DNA of 64,000 nt from an uncultured Acetobacteraceae bacterium (GCA_903918195.1 CAIXDS010000157.1:25039-89038); one strand, 5' to 3'; shown: positions 22,857-32,037, counted from the stretch's first letter. Program-made: numbers and translations. Notes: generated by a model not told the origin, from the sequence alone.

Positions 22857-25303
22857 ACGGCTTCGGCCAAAAGGATATTTCGTTCGGCTGTCTCAATCCA
22901 ACCTTCCGGACGTGTCGGCGCCTCTTCGATCAACTGATGACGACGTGCGATCTCGTTGGCCAGATTGATGACATCGGCGGGTCCCGCGTTGGCGTGGATC
23001 CGAGCAAGGTACTGCCGGGCTTTGCCTGTACGATGGGTCGCTGCCAGGACGTGAAGCGAGATCAAATTACTAACCTCGTCCGGGTTCGCCTCCACCAACC
23101 GGCGAGCTTCTTTCCAACAGCTCCGGCGAAGCTCGATGGTGGCAAGAAGGTCGCGCATCCGACGGCGTTCAAACGCGAACGGACAAAGCGGAATGAAATG
23201 GGCGAGCATCTTAGCTGCCGCGTGATACCCGTCTCTATCCACGATCAGAAAGGCTCTGAGTGCAAGCATTCTCCAATCGCTGCGCGCCCTCGGGTGCTGG
23301 ATAGGCAACAGCGCTGCCGCCTCATCATTCCTGCGAAGCCTGATCAGAAGCGCTGCTTTCCCTAGTGTGGCACCGAACTGATGAGGCCTCTCTGCCAAGA
23401 TGGCATCATAAGCCTGCATGGCTTCATCCTCGACGCCGAGACGACTCAATATGCCTGCTCGCACGACACGGCCATACATGTCGAATGGAAACTCAGCAAT
23501 AAACCTGTCCAGGGCCACAAGGGCGTCACTAAACCGCCCTTGAGATCGATAGATAGCAACAAGGGCAGAAGCAAACCGTCGATCGGAACGAAAGCGATTT
23601 CGACCTTCCTCGACTATAGCAAGCGCTTCGTCGAAGCGACTAAGATGTCGAAGAACACTTATCTTTCCGATGATCGGCTCGGCGCGATAAGGTGACCGCT
23701 CTATGGCCTGCTCGTAAGCGGCAAGGGCCAAGTCGAGTTTCCCCTGGTCCTTAAGGACGTCTCCACGACCGCATAAGGCGAAAGAGTTATTGGAATAATC
23801 GGCCAGGATTTCATCATAGATTGTCAGCGCTTCGGAGAGATTGCCGATGACTCTGTAGGCACGGGCTCTCCCCGTGCGCGCGATCAAGGAGTCATGCGTC
23901 GCCGCTTTCGAATAGGTTTGGAACGCCTCATCGATTTGTCCCAAGTCTACAAGGGTGGATGCCAAGCCGGCCCAAACGCTGGGCTCCGTCGATGAAAAGA
24001 TTGCTAGTCTTCGGTATTCGGCTAGCGCACCATGGACGTCGCCGAGCTCTCGAAGAGCTTCCGCGGCACCTAACTGGGCGTACACAACTGACCGAGCCCC
24101 TTCGAAATTGCGCGCTGCCGCGATGAAGGCATCCCGTGCTTCACGCACACGGCCCTGGGCGCGCAAAATTCTAGCCCGTCCGGTCGCCGCAAACAGAGGA
24201 TCGCCGTGCTTCTCGACAGCCCTCAGCGCTTCCTCCGCTTCCGGATAGGAACCAATATCGATTAGCACATTGGCAAGATGGCCGAACGCAATCGGATCTA
24301 CCGGGTTTGCTTCAATCGCTTCACGTGACCATTCAAGCGCAAGATCTGGCATATCATGCCGCCTGGCTTGTTGAGCCATATTGCTAAATGACTTCGCGAC
24401 CTGATCAGGTGTGGAGTTAATTCTCTGCGCAGCAACTAGGTCGGACATCAACTGACGCGCTCGATCAATATCGCGCTCTTGGATTTTTGCGATGATTGCT
24501 CGCTGTTGCGCCATTACGCTACTGAACGCCGCATAGCTTGGCTGCCTCGAATAAGCCTCGAAACTCTCGTCTTCTTCGACGGACTCTGCTTCCTGACTGC
24601 GGATTTCGGCTTTCGGCAGCCGCTTCAGGCCTCCTTGCAAACCTTCGAACCACTGCGAAACCGCACCCACAAATGCTCGGTGTTGGCTTGCGATCTTCAG
24701 TCGAAGAAACGTGAGATCCTTGTTCGCCGATAACTCGGTCACGGCATCAAGAAACCTTCCTTCCTCCATGAGCTGTGAGCGCATTTTGCTCTTCTCTTCG
24801 TGACCACCGAAGCTTGTTGTAGGGACAGCCTCGAAAGCTTCCCGAACGCGGACGACAAACCCCTGAACGCTGAGCAGCCATTGGAATAGTTCGCGGACTT
24901 GGTCGAGGGCTGCGCACGCTTTTTCAACACGAGTAGCCTCGATCAATGTCGTCAACGGAGACGCTGCTAAGCGATGCTTTAGAAGGACAAGAATCGGATG
25001 ACCGCTGAGAAGCTCGGCGACGCATTGAGCATACTCTCCGAGCTCGTCCTCAGGCTCGGTCGGATCCATAAGAAATAAAAACAGTCGGAGGGCACGGTCC
25101 GCCGCCCAGGCCAATTCGACCCGACGATCGAGCTCGTCAAGGCCCTGGACATCCACGATCCGAACGTCCAAGCAGCCATCGAAAACTCGCAAGGCGTCAG
25201 ACGAGTGCCATGGCGCGGACACGGCCCCGCTCGCGGTTCGAAGCTGCGGTCTGGGGCCCAGAATAACCGACACCCCAGCCTCCCCGGAGAAGAAGGCTTT
25301 CAC
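22853..25303 (-). CDS. Large TPR-repeat protein of an accessory two-gene cassette
   Basis: 816 residues. GTG start (VKAFFSGEAGVSVILG) forms a GTGA overlap with the upstream gene, so the two are translationally coupled. About 270 N-terminal residues form an unrecognised α/β region (LDVRIVDVQGLDELDRRVEL, LRLFLFLMDP). From about 290 to 720 there are many TPR units (ALEWSREAIEANPVDPIAFG; ALAAYEQAIERSPYRAEPII). No signal peptide or TM segment, so cytoplasmic. GC and codon use are visibly lower than in the phage genes. Acts presumably as a sensor or scaffold; function unknown. Confidence 0.8.
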   Translation of the reverse strand: MKAFFSGEAGVSVILGPRPQLRTASGAVSAPWHSSDALRVFDGCLDVRIVDVQGLDELDRRVELAWAADRALRLFLFLMDPTEPEDELGEYAQCVAELLSGHPILVLLKHRLAASPLTTLIEATRVEKACAALDQVRELFQWLLSVQGFVVRVREAFEAVPTTSFGGHEEKSKMRSQLMEEGRFLDAVTELSANKDLTFLRLKIASQHRAFVGAVSQWFEGLQGGLKRLPKAEIRSQEAESVEEDESFEAYSRQPSYAAFSSVMAQQRAIIAKIQERDIDRARQLMSDLVAAQRINSTPDQVAKSFSNMAQQARRHDMPDLALEWSREAIEANPVDPIAFGHLANVLIDIGSYPEAEEALRAVEKHGDPLFAATGRARILRAQGRVREARDAFIAAARNFEGARSVVYAQLGAAEALRELGDVHGALAEYRRLAIFSSTEPSVWAGLASTLVDLGQIDEAFQTYSKAATHDSLIARTGRARAYRVIGNLSEALTIYDEILADYSNNSFALCGRGDVLKDQGKLDLALAAYEQAIERSPYRAEPIIGKISVLRHLSRFDEALAIVEEGRNRFRSDRRFASALVAIYRSQGRFSDALVALDRFIAEFPFDMYGRVVRAGILSRLGVEDEAMQAYDAILAERPHQFGATLGKAALLIRLRRNDEAAALLPIQHPRARSDWRMLALRAFLIVDRDGYHAAAKMLAHFIPLCPFAFERRRMRDLLATIELRRSCWKEARRLVEANPDEVSNLISLHVLAATHRTGKARQYLARIHANAGPADVINLANEIARRHQLIEEAPTRPEGWIETAERNILLAEAV

Positions 25304-26154
25304 GTTGTCACCTCTACGACAGCGCCGTACTCCTTGGCCTTGCGGACTGCCTGCTTCCAAACCTGACGGTCAGCACGTGTGGTAGGCTCCGGACCGACGA
25401 TACGTTCAATCCCTAGGCGGTTGATAGGCCCAAAGATATGCACCTCTACGAAATCACAATCCGATGCGTTGTGCCTAGGCTCCATCAAAATTCCGGCAAA
25501 GCCATCGGCGCCGCAGCCTGGCGCTATGGTGGGCTGCAATTTGGCGACTGCGAGCCGGCCGCGGTCGCCCCACGTTGCTCGATAGCCGGGCGGTGGAGCT
25601 TGGCCGGCTAGCACGTGATGTGTCTTGCAAAAATAGAACGAATTTTGTTCAAAAACACTGGCTCGTTCATCAATGATAAGCGATCTCACCGTGACGGCGT
25701 AGGGCCCATAATAGTCCATTCCTCTGCCGTCAAGGGTAAGCGCTGCATAGTTAAGTTCTTGATAATAAATTGGATTAATTGCAGCTTCGGCAGCGCCACG
25801 CTGCTGATCCCAATCGGTCTCGGCAGGCGTCCGCCCTAAATAGTTAACCTGATGGTAGAACGAGTAGAACATAGGACTATCGCCGTTAAGCCAATTGCTC
25901 AGCGCGCCGAGTGATCGGTTCATCACCGCCTTTGATGATGTAGCAACTGCAGACTCGAACGCATGCACCTCTGCGATGACGTTGCGCGCTTTGGCTGATG
26001 CCAGCGCGTCGTTGTAGCGGATCGACAGCGCCGCAGCCTCCTTGGAGGAGCCGGCGACTTTGACGTTCGGGAAACCAGATTCCCTGTGGCAAACAGGACA
26101 TTCCCGCAATGTCAGAGGGACGGCCGCGCCGCATTTTTGGCAAATGTCTGACAT
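25300..26154 (-). CDS. Zinc-ribbon protein, partner of the TPR protein
   Basis: 284 residues from ATG (MSDICQKCGAAVPLTLRECP); a TTG 6 nt upstream is possible. N-terminal zinc ribbon Cys5/Cys8/Cys18/Cys21, a helical middle (about 35-130), then a β-rich domain (YYGPYAVTVRSLIIDERASV; NSFYFCKTHHVLAG; CDFVEVHIFGPINRLG). I do not recognise the C-terminal domain; it may be the effector. Lower GC than flanking DNA. First gene of a two-gene operon. Confidence 0.75.
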   Translation of the reverse strand: MSDICQKCGAAVPLTLRECPVCHRESGFPNVKVAGSSKEAAALSIRYNDALASAKARNVIAEVHAFESAVATSSKAVMNRSLGALSNWLNGDSPMFYSFYHQVNYLGRTPAETDWDQQRGAAEAAINPIYYQELNYAALTLDGRGMDYYGPYAVTVRSLIIDERASVFEQNSFYFCKTHHVLAGQAPPPGYRATWGDRGRLAVAKLQPTIAPGCGADGFAGILMEPRHNASDCDFVEVHIFGPINRLGIERIVGPEPTTRADRQVWKQAVRKAKEYGAVVEVTT

Positions 26155-26881
26155 CGGCAAGAGAGGATCGTTCCGTCAGTGGGCCGAGATTGCCCCGACC
26201 GCCGAGTAGTAACCTAGCCGTGAGCGGTCTGGAAGGCAAACCACCCATTGCGGCAATTCCGCTTCACGCTGTAAGCTAAATAGGCTTCACAACGGTTCGT
26301 GAAGGGTCAGGCCGTTCAAGCCTGGACGGCCGAAATGGCCGCCACCTGCCGTGCCTGTCGCGCAATTACGGATCGGAACGAAGTTGCGCAACATATTGCG
26401 GTTATCGCTGTGAAGTGGACACAATATGTTGTGTCGCGTTGAACTAAAAACGAATTCGCCACAGGCTCCTGCCGTCGACGAGTTCAAAGTTCGAACGTTC
26501 GAACCTCTGCTTGTCGTCGTTGGACACTGCAAAGCAGCCGGTCCGGATTCGGCCAGGCTCAGCCATCGGTCCCGACCGGACAGCCAGCCCCTGTATGTCG
26601 GCTTTGGACGAGGAAGCTGCCGTCACTCCGCCGTGGGTGAGTGATAGCTTCACACGCTAAGCGGTCCATCCAAGGCAGACCGATCCTCGTCGAAACCAGA
26701 TGGCCGGTTTTGGGAAGCCAGGATAATCGCCCTGGCCACCCGTCAAAATCGCCGTGCCGAGGTGGCGGCGGCTTCGGGTGTGGTCGCCCTGCGTGCGGGC
26801 GGGTTGCCGGCCGAATGCGGCGACAGCGCAGTACCCCGCGTAAATCGGGATTGTCACGCGCGCCACCGGGCGGCATGGTCC
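26155..26881. other. About 720 bp without a gene, with palindromes
   Basis: No convincing ORF. It carries GTTCGAACGTTCGAAC, both a palindrome and a tandem 8-mer, at 26489-26504. CAACATATTG (26389-26398) faces CAATATGTTG (26422-26431). It presumably holds the promoter of the leftward cassette and perhaps integrase/excisionase arm sites. Confidence 0.6.
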
Positions 26882-28123
26882 TCATTTCCGCGGCAGGATC
26901 AGCAGATCAGCCGCTGGCGGCATCCCTTCCATCAGCAGCCGAGCCCACTCCTCGGCGATCTCCCGGCGCAGCGGGGCGTGGCGGGCGCGATTGTAGACGC
27001 GCTCGACCTCGTCCTTCGCCACATGCGCCAGCATGAGGTCGATAACCAACCTGTCACCTGGCCTTCGGTCGTTCATCACCGTGCTGAACGTCGCGCGCCA
27101 GCCGTGCGGCACATGCCGCCCATGCAGGCCCGCCCTGTTGAGCAAGTACCCGATGGCGTTCTCGCTCATGGGAGTGTGCGCGGATCGCCAGGATGGAAAG
27201 GGTATAGGCCCCCTGCCCGTCAGCGTCCTGACCGCGATCAGGGTTTCCACGGCCGCGGGAGCCAGCGGGACGAGATGGTCGGGGGTGTCGGCCTGGCGCT
27301 CCCGAGTCGTCTTCATCCGCAAGGCCGGGATGATCCACACGGGGTCCGGTCCATCCAGCCCTTGAAACTCCTCCCACCGTGCCCCCCGGAGTTCTCCCGG
27401 GCGGACAGCGGTCAGGGCCAGGAGACGAAGGGCCATGCGGGTGACGGGATGGGCAGGGATTGCTTCGGCGGCCCGCAGGATCGCCCTCGCCTCTTCCAGC
27501 GTTCCGGCGGCGGGCCGGCGGCCGGTGCGGATGACGGGGGCGAGCACCCGGCGCAGGCTGGTGACCGGGTTCGCAGGTGCATGACCGAGCGCGACGGCGT
27601 GGTCCATGACGGCCTGGATGCGCTGCCGCAGCCGATGCGCCTTCTCGGTCGCACCACGGGCCTCGACCACGCGAAGCACTTCCAGCACGGCCGGCGCCGT
27701 GATGCCGGCGACCGGCGTGGCGCCGATCAGCGGGAACACCTCACGTTCAAGAGAGGCGATGACATCGCCGGCGTGGTGGGGTGCCCACATGCGGCGGTTG
27801 GCATCATGCCAAGCCCTCGCCTCGGCCTCGAAGGTGCGAACGGTTGGCGCTGCCTGCGGCGGACGGATGGCAATGGCGGGGTCCCGTCCATCGCGCAGGG
27901 CGGCCAGTGCTGTGTCGCGTCGCTGCCGGGCCAGGGCGAGTCCCACCTCCGGGTAGGCGCCGAGGGTTAGGACGTGGTCTTTGCCGGCACGGATATAGCG
28001 GTACCGCCAGGACCGGGCGCCAGCGGGCGACACCAGCAAGATCAACCCATTGCCGTCGGCCACCTTCTGCGGCTTCGGGCCGGGCTTGATCGTCCGCAGC
28101 TTGGCGTCTGTGAGGCGTGCCAC
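26882..28123 (-). CDS. int: Tyrosine integrase, P4-type (DUF4102 N-terminus)
   Basis: 413 residues, GTG start (VARLTDAKLRTIKPGPKPQK). N-terminal arm-binding DUF4102 domain (VADGNGLILLVSPAGARSWR) and SAM-like core. Catalytic residues: Arg241 (TAVRPGELR), His340 and Arg343 (HGWR), His367 (LAHV), Tyr377 (RVYNRA). Full length and intact. Lies 168 bp from the 3' end of tRNA-Arg, the usual target of such integrases. Confidence 0.95.
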   Translation of the reverse strand: MARLTDAKLRTIKPGPKPQKVADGNGLILLVSPAGARSWRYRYIRAGKDHVLTLGAYPEVGLALARQRRDTALAALRDGRDPAIAIRPPQAAPTVRTFEAEARAWHDANRRMWAPHHAGDVIASLEREVFPLIGATPVAGITAPAVLEVLRVVEARGATEKAHRLRQRIQAVMDHAVALGHAPANPVTSLRRVLAPVIRTGRRPAAGTLEEARAILRAAEAIPAHPVTRMALRLLALTAVRPGELRGARWEEFQGLDGPDPVWIIPALRMKTTRERQADTPDHLVPLAPAAVETLIAVRTLTGRGPIPFPSWRSAHTPMSENAIGYLLNRAGLHGRHVPHGWRATFSTVMNDRRPGDRLVIDLMLAHVAKDEVERVYNRARHAPLRREIAEEWARLLMEGMPPAADLLILPRK

Positions 28124-28140
28124 CTTGGTCCTCGCTAGAT

Positions 28141-28164
28141 GGGACTCGTCATCGGCCGAGTCCC
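28141..28164. promoter_or_regulatory. Inverted repeat upstream of int
   Basis: GGGACTCG (28141-28148) and CGAGTCCC (28157-28164), with a third partial copy GGAGTCCCA at 28170. Located between the integrase start and the tRNA. Candidate integrase-promoter operator or arm-type site. Confidence 0.5.
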
Positions 28165-28291
28165 GTCTGGAGTCCCACCTTGCACCGCGATGCCCCGCGA
28201 CGCAATGCGATGACCGCCGATGTTACAGCGCTGATCAGAAAGGGGTTTTGGTAGCCTGGGCGATGTCGGAAGATGGCCCGCGAGCGGTAAA

Positions 28292-28333
28292 TGGCGACCC
28301 CAGCAGGACTCGAACCTGCGACCTACCGCTTAG
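28292..28333. other. Inferred prophage attachment site (attR) in tRNA 3' exon
   Basis: The integrase gene lies beside the 3' end of the tRNA. By analogy with P4-type integrases the crossover core is in this 42-bp exon. The matching attL copy would be outside the window, so this is inference. Confidence 0.45.
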
Positions 28334-28567
28334 CATCCCACTTCGGCTTCCGCCGCCGCCCCCGCGGACGAACCGGGGGGCGTTCGTGGTCTGGACCATC
28401 CCTTCGCCATGGGCCGAAGCGCGGCCGACAGGCGCCTGCCGTCTGGTCTCTACACCTTCCCGGCATGCGCCGGGCTTGGCTCGGGATTGCCAGGCCCTGG
28501 TCGGGCTCAGGGTTCCCCGAATTTGACAGGTTCTGCGTCCGCTGTTTCCGGCGGCGCACTCCTACCG
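28334..28567 (-). ncRNA. Group I self-splicing intron in tRNA-Arg
   Basis: 234 nt between anticodon positions 34 and 35, preceded by T and ending in G as group I introns do. Conserved core on the minus strand: AAATTCGGGGAACCCT (28509-28524, P3/P4 region), GGTGTAGAGACCAGACGG (28439-28456, P7 5' side) and GATGGTCCAGACCAC (28386-28400), with GACCA/TGGTC forming P7. No ORF inside. The size and site suggest subgroup IC3, as in other proteobacterial tRNA introns. Confidence 0.88.
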
Positions 28568-28650
28568 AAGGCGGTTGCTCTATCCAACTGAGCTATGGGG
28601 CCGACTGATCCATGATCGTGCGCGCGAGATAATACGAATCCGGTCGCATC

Positions 28651-28962
28651 TCAATGCGTCCAGTTCTCGGCCCGGCCGAAGCGGAAATTATCGGCATAGG
28701 CTTTGGGACGGATGCGGCGCCGCGGGGGCAGTTCGACGTCGTAGGCAAAGCCGTTTTTCTCGGCAAAGGCCACGGCTTCCTCGCGGGTGTCGAAGCGCAG
28801 GCGCACCTGGGTCTGGGTGTCGGCGCTGCCGGTCCAGCCCATCAGCGGGTCGGCCACCCGCGGCTCGGCGGGCTCGAAGTCGAGCACCCATTCGTGCGTG
28901 CCTGCCCTGCCCGACTGCATGGCTGTCTTCGGCTGCTGGTAGATGCGGGCACGGTTTCTCAT
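28651..28962 (-). CDS. Complex I accessory subunit, NDUFS4-like (ETC_C1_NDUFA4 family)
   Basis: 103 residues (MRNRARIYQQPKTAMQSG), with GGAGGGAGC upstream. Family core: RARIYQQPKTAMQSG, WVLDFEPAEPR, DPLMGWTGSADTQTQVRLRF, AFAEKNGFAYDV. Present in Alphaproteobacteria and mitochondria, where it stabilises NADH:quinone oxidoreductase. First chromosomal gene beyond the tRNA. Confidence 0.92.
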   Translation of the reverse strand: MRNRARIYQQPKTAMQSGRAGTHEWVLDFEPAEPRVADPLMGWTGSADTQTQVRLRFDTREEAVAFAEKNGFAYDVELPPRRRIRPKAYADNFRFGRAENWTH

Positions 28963-29024
28963 GGCGGTCTGCAGCTCCCTCCCCGATCCTGGATCGTTCC
29001 TGTAATCGGCCGCGGTGGGTGGCG

Positions 29025-29978
29025 TCAAACCCGCCGTCCGGGCAGGCGCACTTCGGGCAGATATTCCGCCCCGTGCGCCACCATGTGGTCCCACAACGCC
29101 TGCGCCGCCGGCAGCAGGCGCTTGTCGCGGCTGCGCACCACGAACCACTGGCGCACCACCGGCAGCCCGACCACGTCCAGCGCCGCCAGCCGCCCCTCGG
29201 CCAGTTCCGCCGCGACCGTATGGGCGGACAGCAGGGCGATGCCCATGCCGGCCATCACCGCCTGCTTGATGGTCTCGTTGCTGCCCATTTCCATGCCCAG
29301 CCCGGGGTCCATCCCGGCCGCATGCAACAGGCTGCGCAGCAGTTCGCGGGTGCCCGAGCCGGCCTCGCGCAGCAGAAAATTCTCGTCGGTCAGCGCCGCC
29401 AGCCCGATGTTGCGCGCACCGGCCAGCTTATGCCCGGGAGGCGCAATGATCACATGCGGGTGCGGGCCGATCACCGCGCAATCGACCGGAAAATCCTCCG
29501 GCGCGCGCCCCATCACCGCGATGTCGATGTGCAGGTCACGCAGCGCCGCCACGATGTCGCTGCGGTTGCCGACGCTGAGCCGGATCTCCACCCCCGGCTC
29601 GCGGCGCATGAAGGCGGCGAGCGCGCGCGGGGCGAAATACTTGGCGGTGCTGATCACCCCCACCGCCACCCGCCCACCCTGCACGCCGCGCAGCGCGGCG
29701 ATCGCCGCGCCGCAATCGGACAGCGCCGCCTCGATGCGGGCATAGGCGGCCAGCACCTCCCGCCCCGCATCGGTTGCCCGCACGCCCGCCGGGGTGCGCT
29801 CGGCCAGCGGCACGGCCAGCGCATCCTCCAGCAGGCGGAGTTGCTGGCTGACCGCGGGCGGCGTCACCGCCAGCGCATCGGCCGCAGCCGACACCGTGCC
29901 GGTGCGCACCACCGCCGCCAGCGCGCGCAACTGACGCAGGGTGACGCCGCGGAGCGAGGGGTTAAGTTTTTCTTTCAC
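29025..29978 (-). CDS. cbbR: LysR-type regulator of the Calvin cycle, CbbR
   Basis: 317 residues from GTG (VKEKLNPSLRGVTLRQLRAL); upstream in-frame TTG is less likely. N-terminal HTH: AAADALAVTPPAVSQQLRLLE (about 30-52). The effector domain follows (RVAVGVISTAKYFAPRALAA, GSGTRELLRSLLHAAG). Divergent from cbbF, the standard CbbR arrangement. Senses Calvin-cycle metabolites and activates the cbb operon. Confidence 0.92.
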   Translation of the reverse strand: MKEKLNPSLRGVTLRQLRALAAVVRTGTVSAAADALAVTPPAVSQQLRLLEDALAVPLAERTPAGVRATDAGREVLAAYARIEAALSDCGAAIAALRGVQGGRVAVGVISTAKYFAPRALAAFMRREPGVEIRLSVGNRSDIVAALRDLHIDIAVMGRAPEDFPVDCAVIGPHPHVIIAPPGHKLAGARNIGLAALTDENFLLREAGSGTRELLRSLLHAAGMDPGLGMEMGSNETIKQAVMAGMGIALLSAHTVAAELAEGRLAALDVVGLPVVRQWFVVRSRDKRLLPAAQALWDHMVAHGAEYLPEVRLPGRRV

Positions 29979-30135
29979 AGCCGCCAACAATAAACGAATT
30001 CTCTTTCTTTCCAAACCCCACCACTCTGCCCCTCGACCGGGCCGCAAGATTGCCTATCAAGGACGGCACGGCAGCGGGGCAGCGCGATCGGGCGCGGCCC
30101 CGAACAGGGAGAGGTTGCGCCATGAGACGAGCGGC
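29979..30135. promoter_or_regulatory. cbbR-cbbF divergent control region
   Basis: 157 bp with an AT-rich patch next to cbbR (AACAATAAACGAATTCTC). It must contain the CbbR operators and both promoters. I cannot delineate T-N11-A sites with confidence. Confidence 0.6.
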
Positions 30136-31146
30136 ATGAGCAGCTTGGCCGAGTATCTGCACGCCTGGGCCGGGGAGGTCGAGGGGCGCGTGCAGATCGC
30201 CGCGACCGTGGCCGCACTGGCCGAGGGCGCGGCGCGGGTCTCCGCCATGCTGGCCCTGGGTCATCAGCAAGGCGACGAGGAGGATTGCTCGCGCGACGCG
30301 GCCCGCCGTGCCGGCGAGCTGATGACCGAGGCGCTGCGCGGCGCGCCGGTGGCGTGGCTGGCGGCCGAGGGCACCGAAGCACCGGTGGCGATCGAGCCCG
30401 GCGCCCTGCTGGCAGTGGCGGTGAACCCGCTTGAAGGCGCGTTGAATGCCGCCGTCGCCGCCCCGACCGGCACCATCTTTTCGGTGCTGCCGGTGCCCTC
30501 CATGGCCGGCAGCCACGGCAGCCTGGCCTTCCTGCAGCAGGGCGACCGCCAGCTCGCGGCCGGCTGCGTGCTGCATGGCTGCTACACCGCGCTGGTGCTG
30601 ACCCTGCGCGAAGGCACCGACCTGTTCGTGCTGGACCGCAACACCGGCAGCTTCCGCCTGTCGCAGCGCGGGTTGCAGGTGCCGGCCGGCCGGCATGTCT
30701 ATGCCATCAACGCCGCCAATTATCGCTACTGGACCGAATCGGTGCGCGCCTTTGTGGACGATTGCATCGCCGGCGAGGACGGCCCGCGCGGTGCGGACTT
30801 CAACATGCGCTGGCTGGGCTGCGTCAGCGCGGAGGCCCTGCGCATCCTGCTGCGCGGCGGCATCTACCTTTATCCTGGCGATTCGCGCCCGGATCACCGC
30901 CGCGGGCGACGGCTTCTGGTGTTCGACGCGCATCCGCTGGCGCTGCTGTTCGAGCAGGCCGGAGGCGCGGCAACGGACGGCATGGAACCCATCCTGCAGA
31001 CCGCCGCGCGCCGCCTGAACGAGCGCAGCCCCCTGGTGTTCGGCTCGCGCGAGAAGGTCGAGCGGATCGCCGGCTATGAAACCATGCGCCTGCCACTCGG
31101 CGAGCGCTCGCCATTGTTCGGCCGACGCGGCCTGTTCCGGGTCTGA
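30136..31146 (+). CDS. cbbF: Fructose-1,6-bisphosphatase, class I
   Basis: 336 residues from MSSLAEYLHAWAGEV. Hydrolyses fructose-1,6-bisphosphate to fructose-6-phosphate, a regeneration step of the Calvin cycle. The class I fold is seen in AVAVNPLEGALNAAVAAPTG and IFSVLP (metal-site region, somewhat divergent from the usual DPLDGS) and in the sugar-phosphate segment DFNMRWLGCVSAEALRILL...GGIYLYPGD. First gene of the cbb operon; PRK follows after 7 nt. Confidence 0.9.
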   Translation: MSSLAEYLHAWAGEVEGRVQIAATVAALAEGAARVSAMLALGHQQGDEEDCSRDAARRAGELMTEALRGAPVAWLAAEGTEAPVAIEPGALLAVAVNPLEGALNAAVAAPTGTIFSVLPVPSMAGSHGSLAFLQQGDRQLAAGCVLHGCYTALVLTLREGTDLFVLDRNTGSFRLSQRGLQVPAGRHVYAINAANYRYWTESVRAFVDDCIAGEDGPRGADFNMRWLGCVSAEALRILLRGGIYLYPGDSRPDHRRGRRLLVFDAHPLALLFEQAGGAATDGMEPILQTAARRLNERSPLVFGSREKVERIAGYETMRLPLGERSPLFGRRGLFRV

Positions 31147-31153
31147 GGAAAAT

Positions 31154-32029
31154 ATGTCGATCCGTCATCCCATCATCTCGATCACCGGCTCCTCCGGCGC
31201 CGGCACGAGCACGGTCAAGCACACCTTCGAGCAGATTTTCCGCCGCGAAGGGATCACCGCCGCCTTCATTGAGGGCGACGCCTTCCACCGCTATGACCGC
31301 GTCGCCATGCGCACCGCCATCGCCGAAGCGACCGCCCAGGGCAACAACCACCTCAGCCATTTCGGCCCCGAGGCAAACCTGCTGGCGGAGCTGGAGGCGA
31401 CTTTCGAGAGCTACGGCCGCACCGGCACCGGGCGCACCCGCTATTACGTGCATGACCAGGGCGAGGCCGACAAACTCGGCTGCCCGCCGGGAACCTTCAC
31501 GCCCTGGACGCAACTGCCCTCGGACACCGACATGCTGTTCTACGAAGGGCTGCACGGCGCCGTGGTGACCGACACGATCGACATCGCCAAGCATGCCGAC
31601 CTCAAGATCGGCGTGGTGCCGGTGATCAACCTGGAATGGACCCAGAAGATTCACCGCGACCGCGCCAGCCGCGGCTACACGGTGGAGGCGGTGACCGACA
31701 CCATCCTGCGCCGCATGCCGGACTACGTGAACTATATCTGCCCGCAGTTCGGCAAGACCGACATCAACTTCCAGCGTGTGCCGACGGTGGACACCTCCAA
31801 CCCCTTCAGCGCTCGCTGGATTCCGACGCCCGATGAATCGATGGTGGTGATCCGCTTCGCCAACCCGCGCGGCCTCGACTTCTCGTATCTGGTCTCGATG
31901 ATCCGCGACAGCTTCATGTCGCGCGCCAACTCCATCGTCATCCCGGGCAACAAGCTCGACCTGGCGATGCAGCTCATCCTCACGCCGATGATCCTCAAAC
32001 TGGTCGAGCGCCGGCGGCGCGCGGCCTGA
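31154..32029 (+). CDS. cbbP: Phosphoribulokinase, class I (prokaryotic)
   Basis: 291 residues ([20 protein letters not shown]), GAGGAAA upstream. Phosphorylates ribulose-5-phosphate to RuBP with ATP. P-loop GSSGAGTST (12-20). Substrate region [12 protein letters not shown], then [13 protein letters not shown] (Walker-B-like). The octameric proteobacterial type, about 290 residues. Operon position between cbbF and cbbT. Confidence 0.96.
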   Translation: MSIRHPIISITGSSGAGTSTVKHTFEQIFRREGITAAFIEGDAFHRYDRVAMRTAIAEATAQGNNHLSHFGPEANLLAELEATFESYGRTGTGRTRYYVHDQGEADKLGCPPGTFTPWTQLPSDTDMLFYEGLHGAVVTDTIDIAKHADLKIGVVPVINLEWTQKIHRDRASRGYTVEAVTDTILRRMPDYVNYICPQFGKTDINFQRVPTVDTSNPFSARWIPTPDESMVVIRFANPRGLDFSYLVSMIRDSFMSRANSIVIPGNKLDLAMQLILTPMILKLVERRRRAA

Positions 32030-32037
32030 AGAACCGG

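Larger units (their letters stand above)
1..28333. mobile_element. HK97-type prophage, right part (left end outside window)
   Basis: Contiguous phage genes: capsid, protease, portal, terminases, primase, helicase, repressor pair, excisionase, and a tyrosine integrase beside a tRNA gene. The left boundary and the tail and lysis genes lie beyond position 1. The right boundary is inferred to be within the 3' exon of tRNA-Arg(UCU) next to the integrase. Late genes run leftward, with early modules right of 8.4 kb. Confidence 0.9.
28292..28602 (-). tRNA. tRNA-Arg(UCU), interrupted by a group I intron
   Basis: 5' exon 28602-28568 (acceptor GGCCCCA, D-arm GCTC...GAGC, anticodon stem ACCGC, loop start CTT). 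3' exon 28333-28292 (loop CTAA, stem GCGGT, T-arm GCAGG-TTCGAGT-CCTGC, acceptor TGGGGTC, G, CCA). Joined: 77 nt with loop CTTCTAA, anticodon TCT. The short variable loop excludes tRNA-Ser. Confidence 0.88.

Noticed and set aside
22853..25303. Known named defence system (such as an Avs-type STAND NTPase)
   Set aside because: No P-loop/STAND NTPase motif could be found in the TPR protein, so no named system was assigned.
28334..28567. tRNA-Ser(GCU) reading of the interrupted tRNA
   Set aside because: Would need anticodon GCT from intron sequence and a long variable arm; the variable loop is 5 nt, fitting tRNA-Arg(UCU) after splicing.
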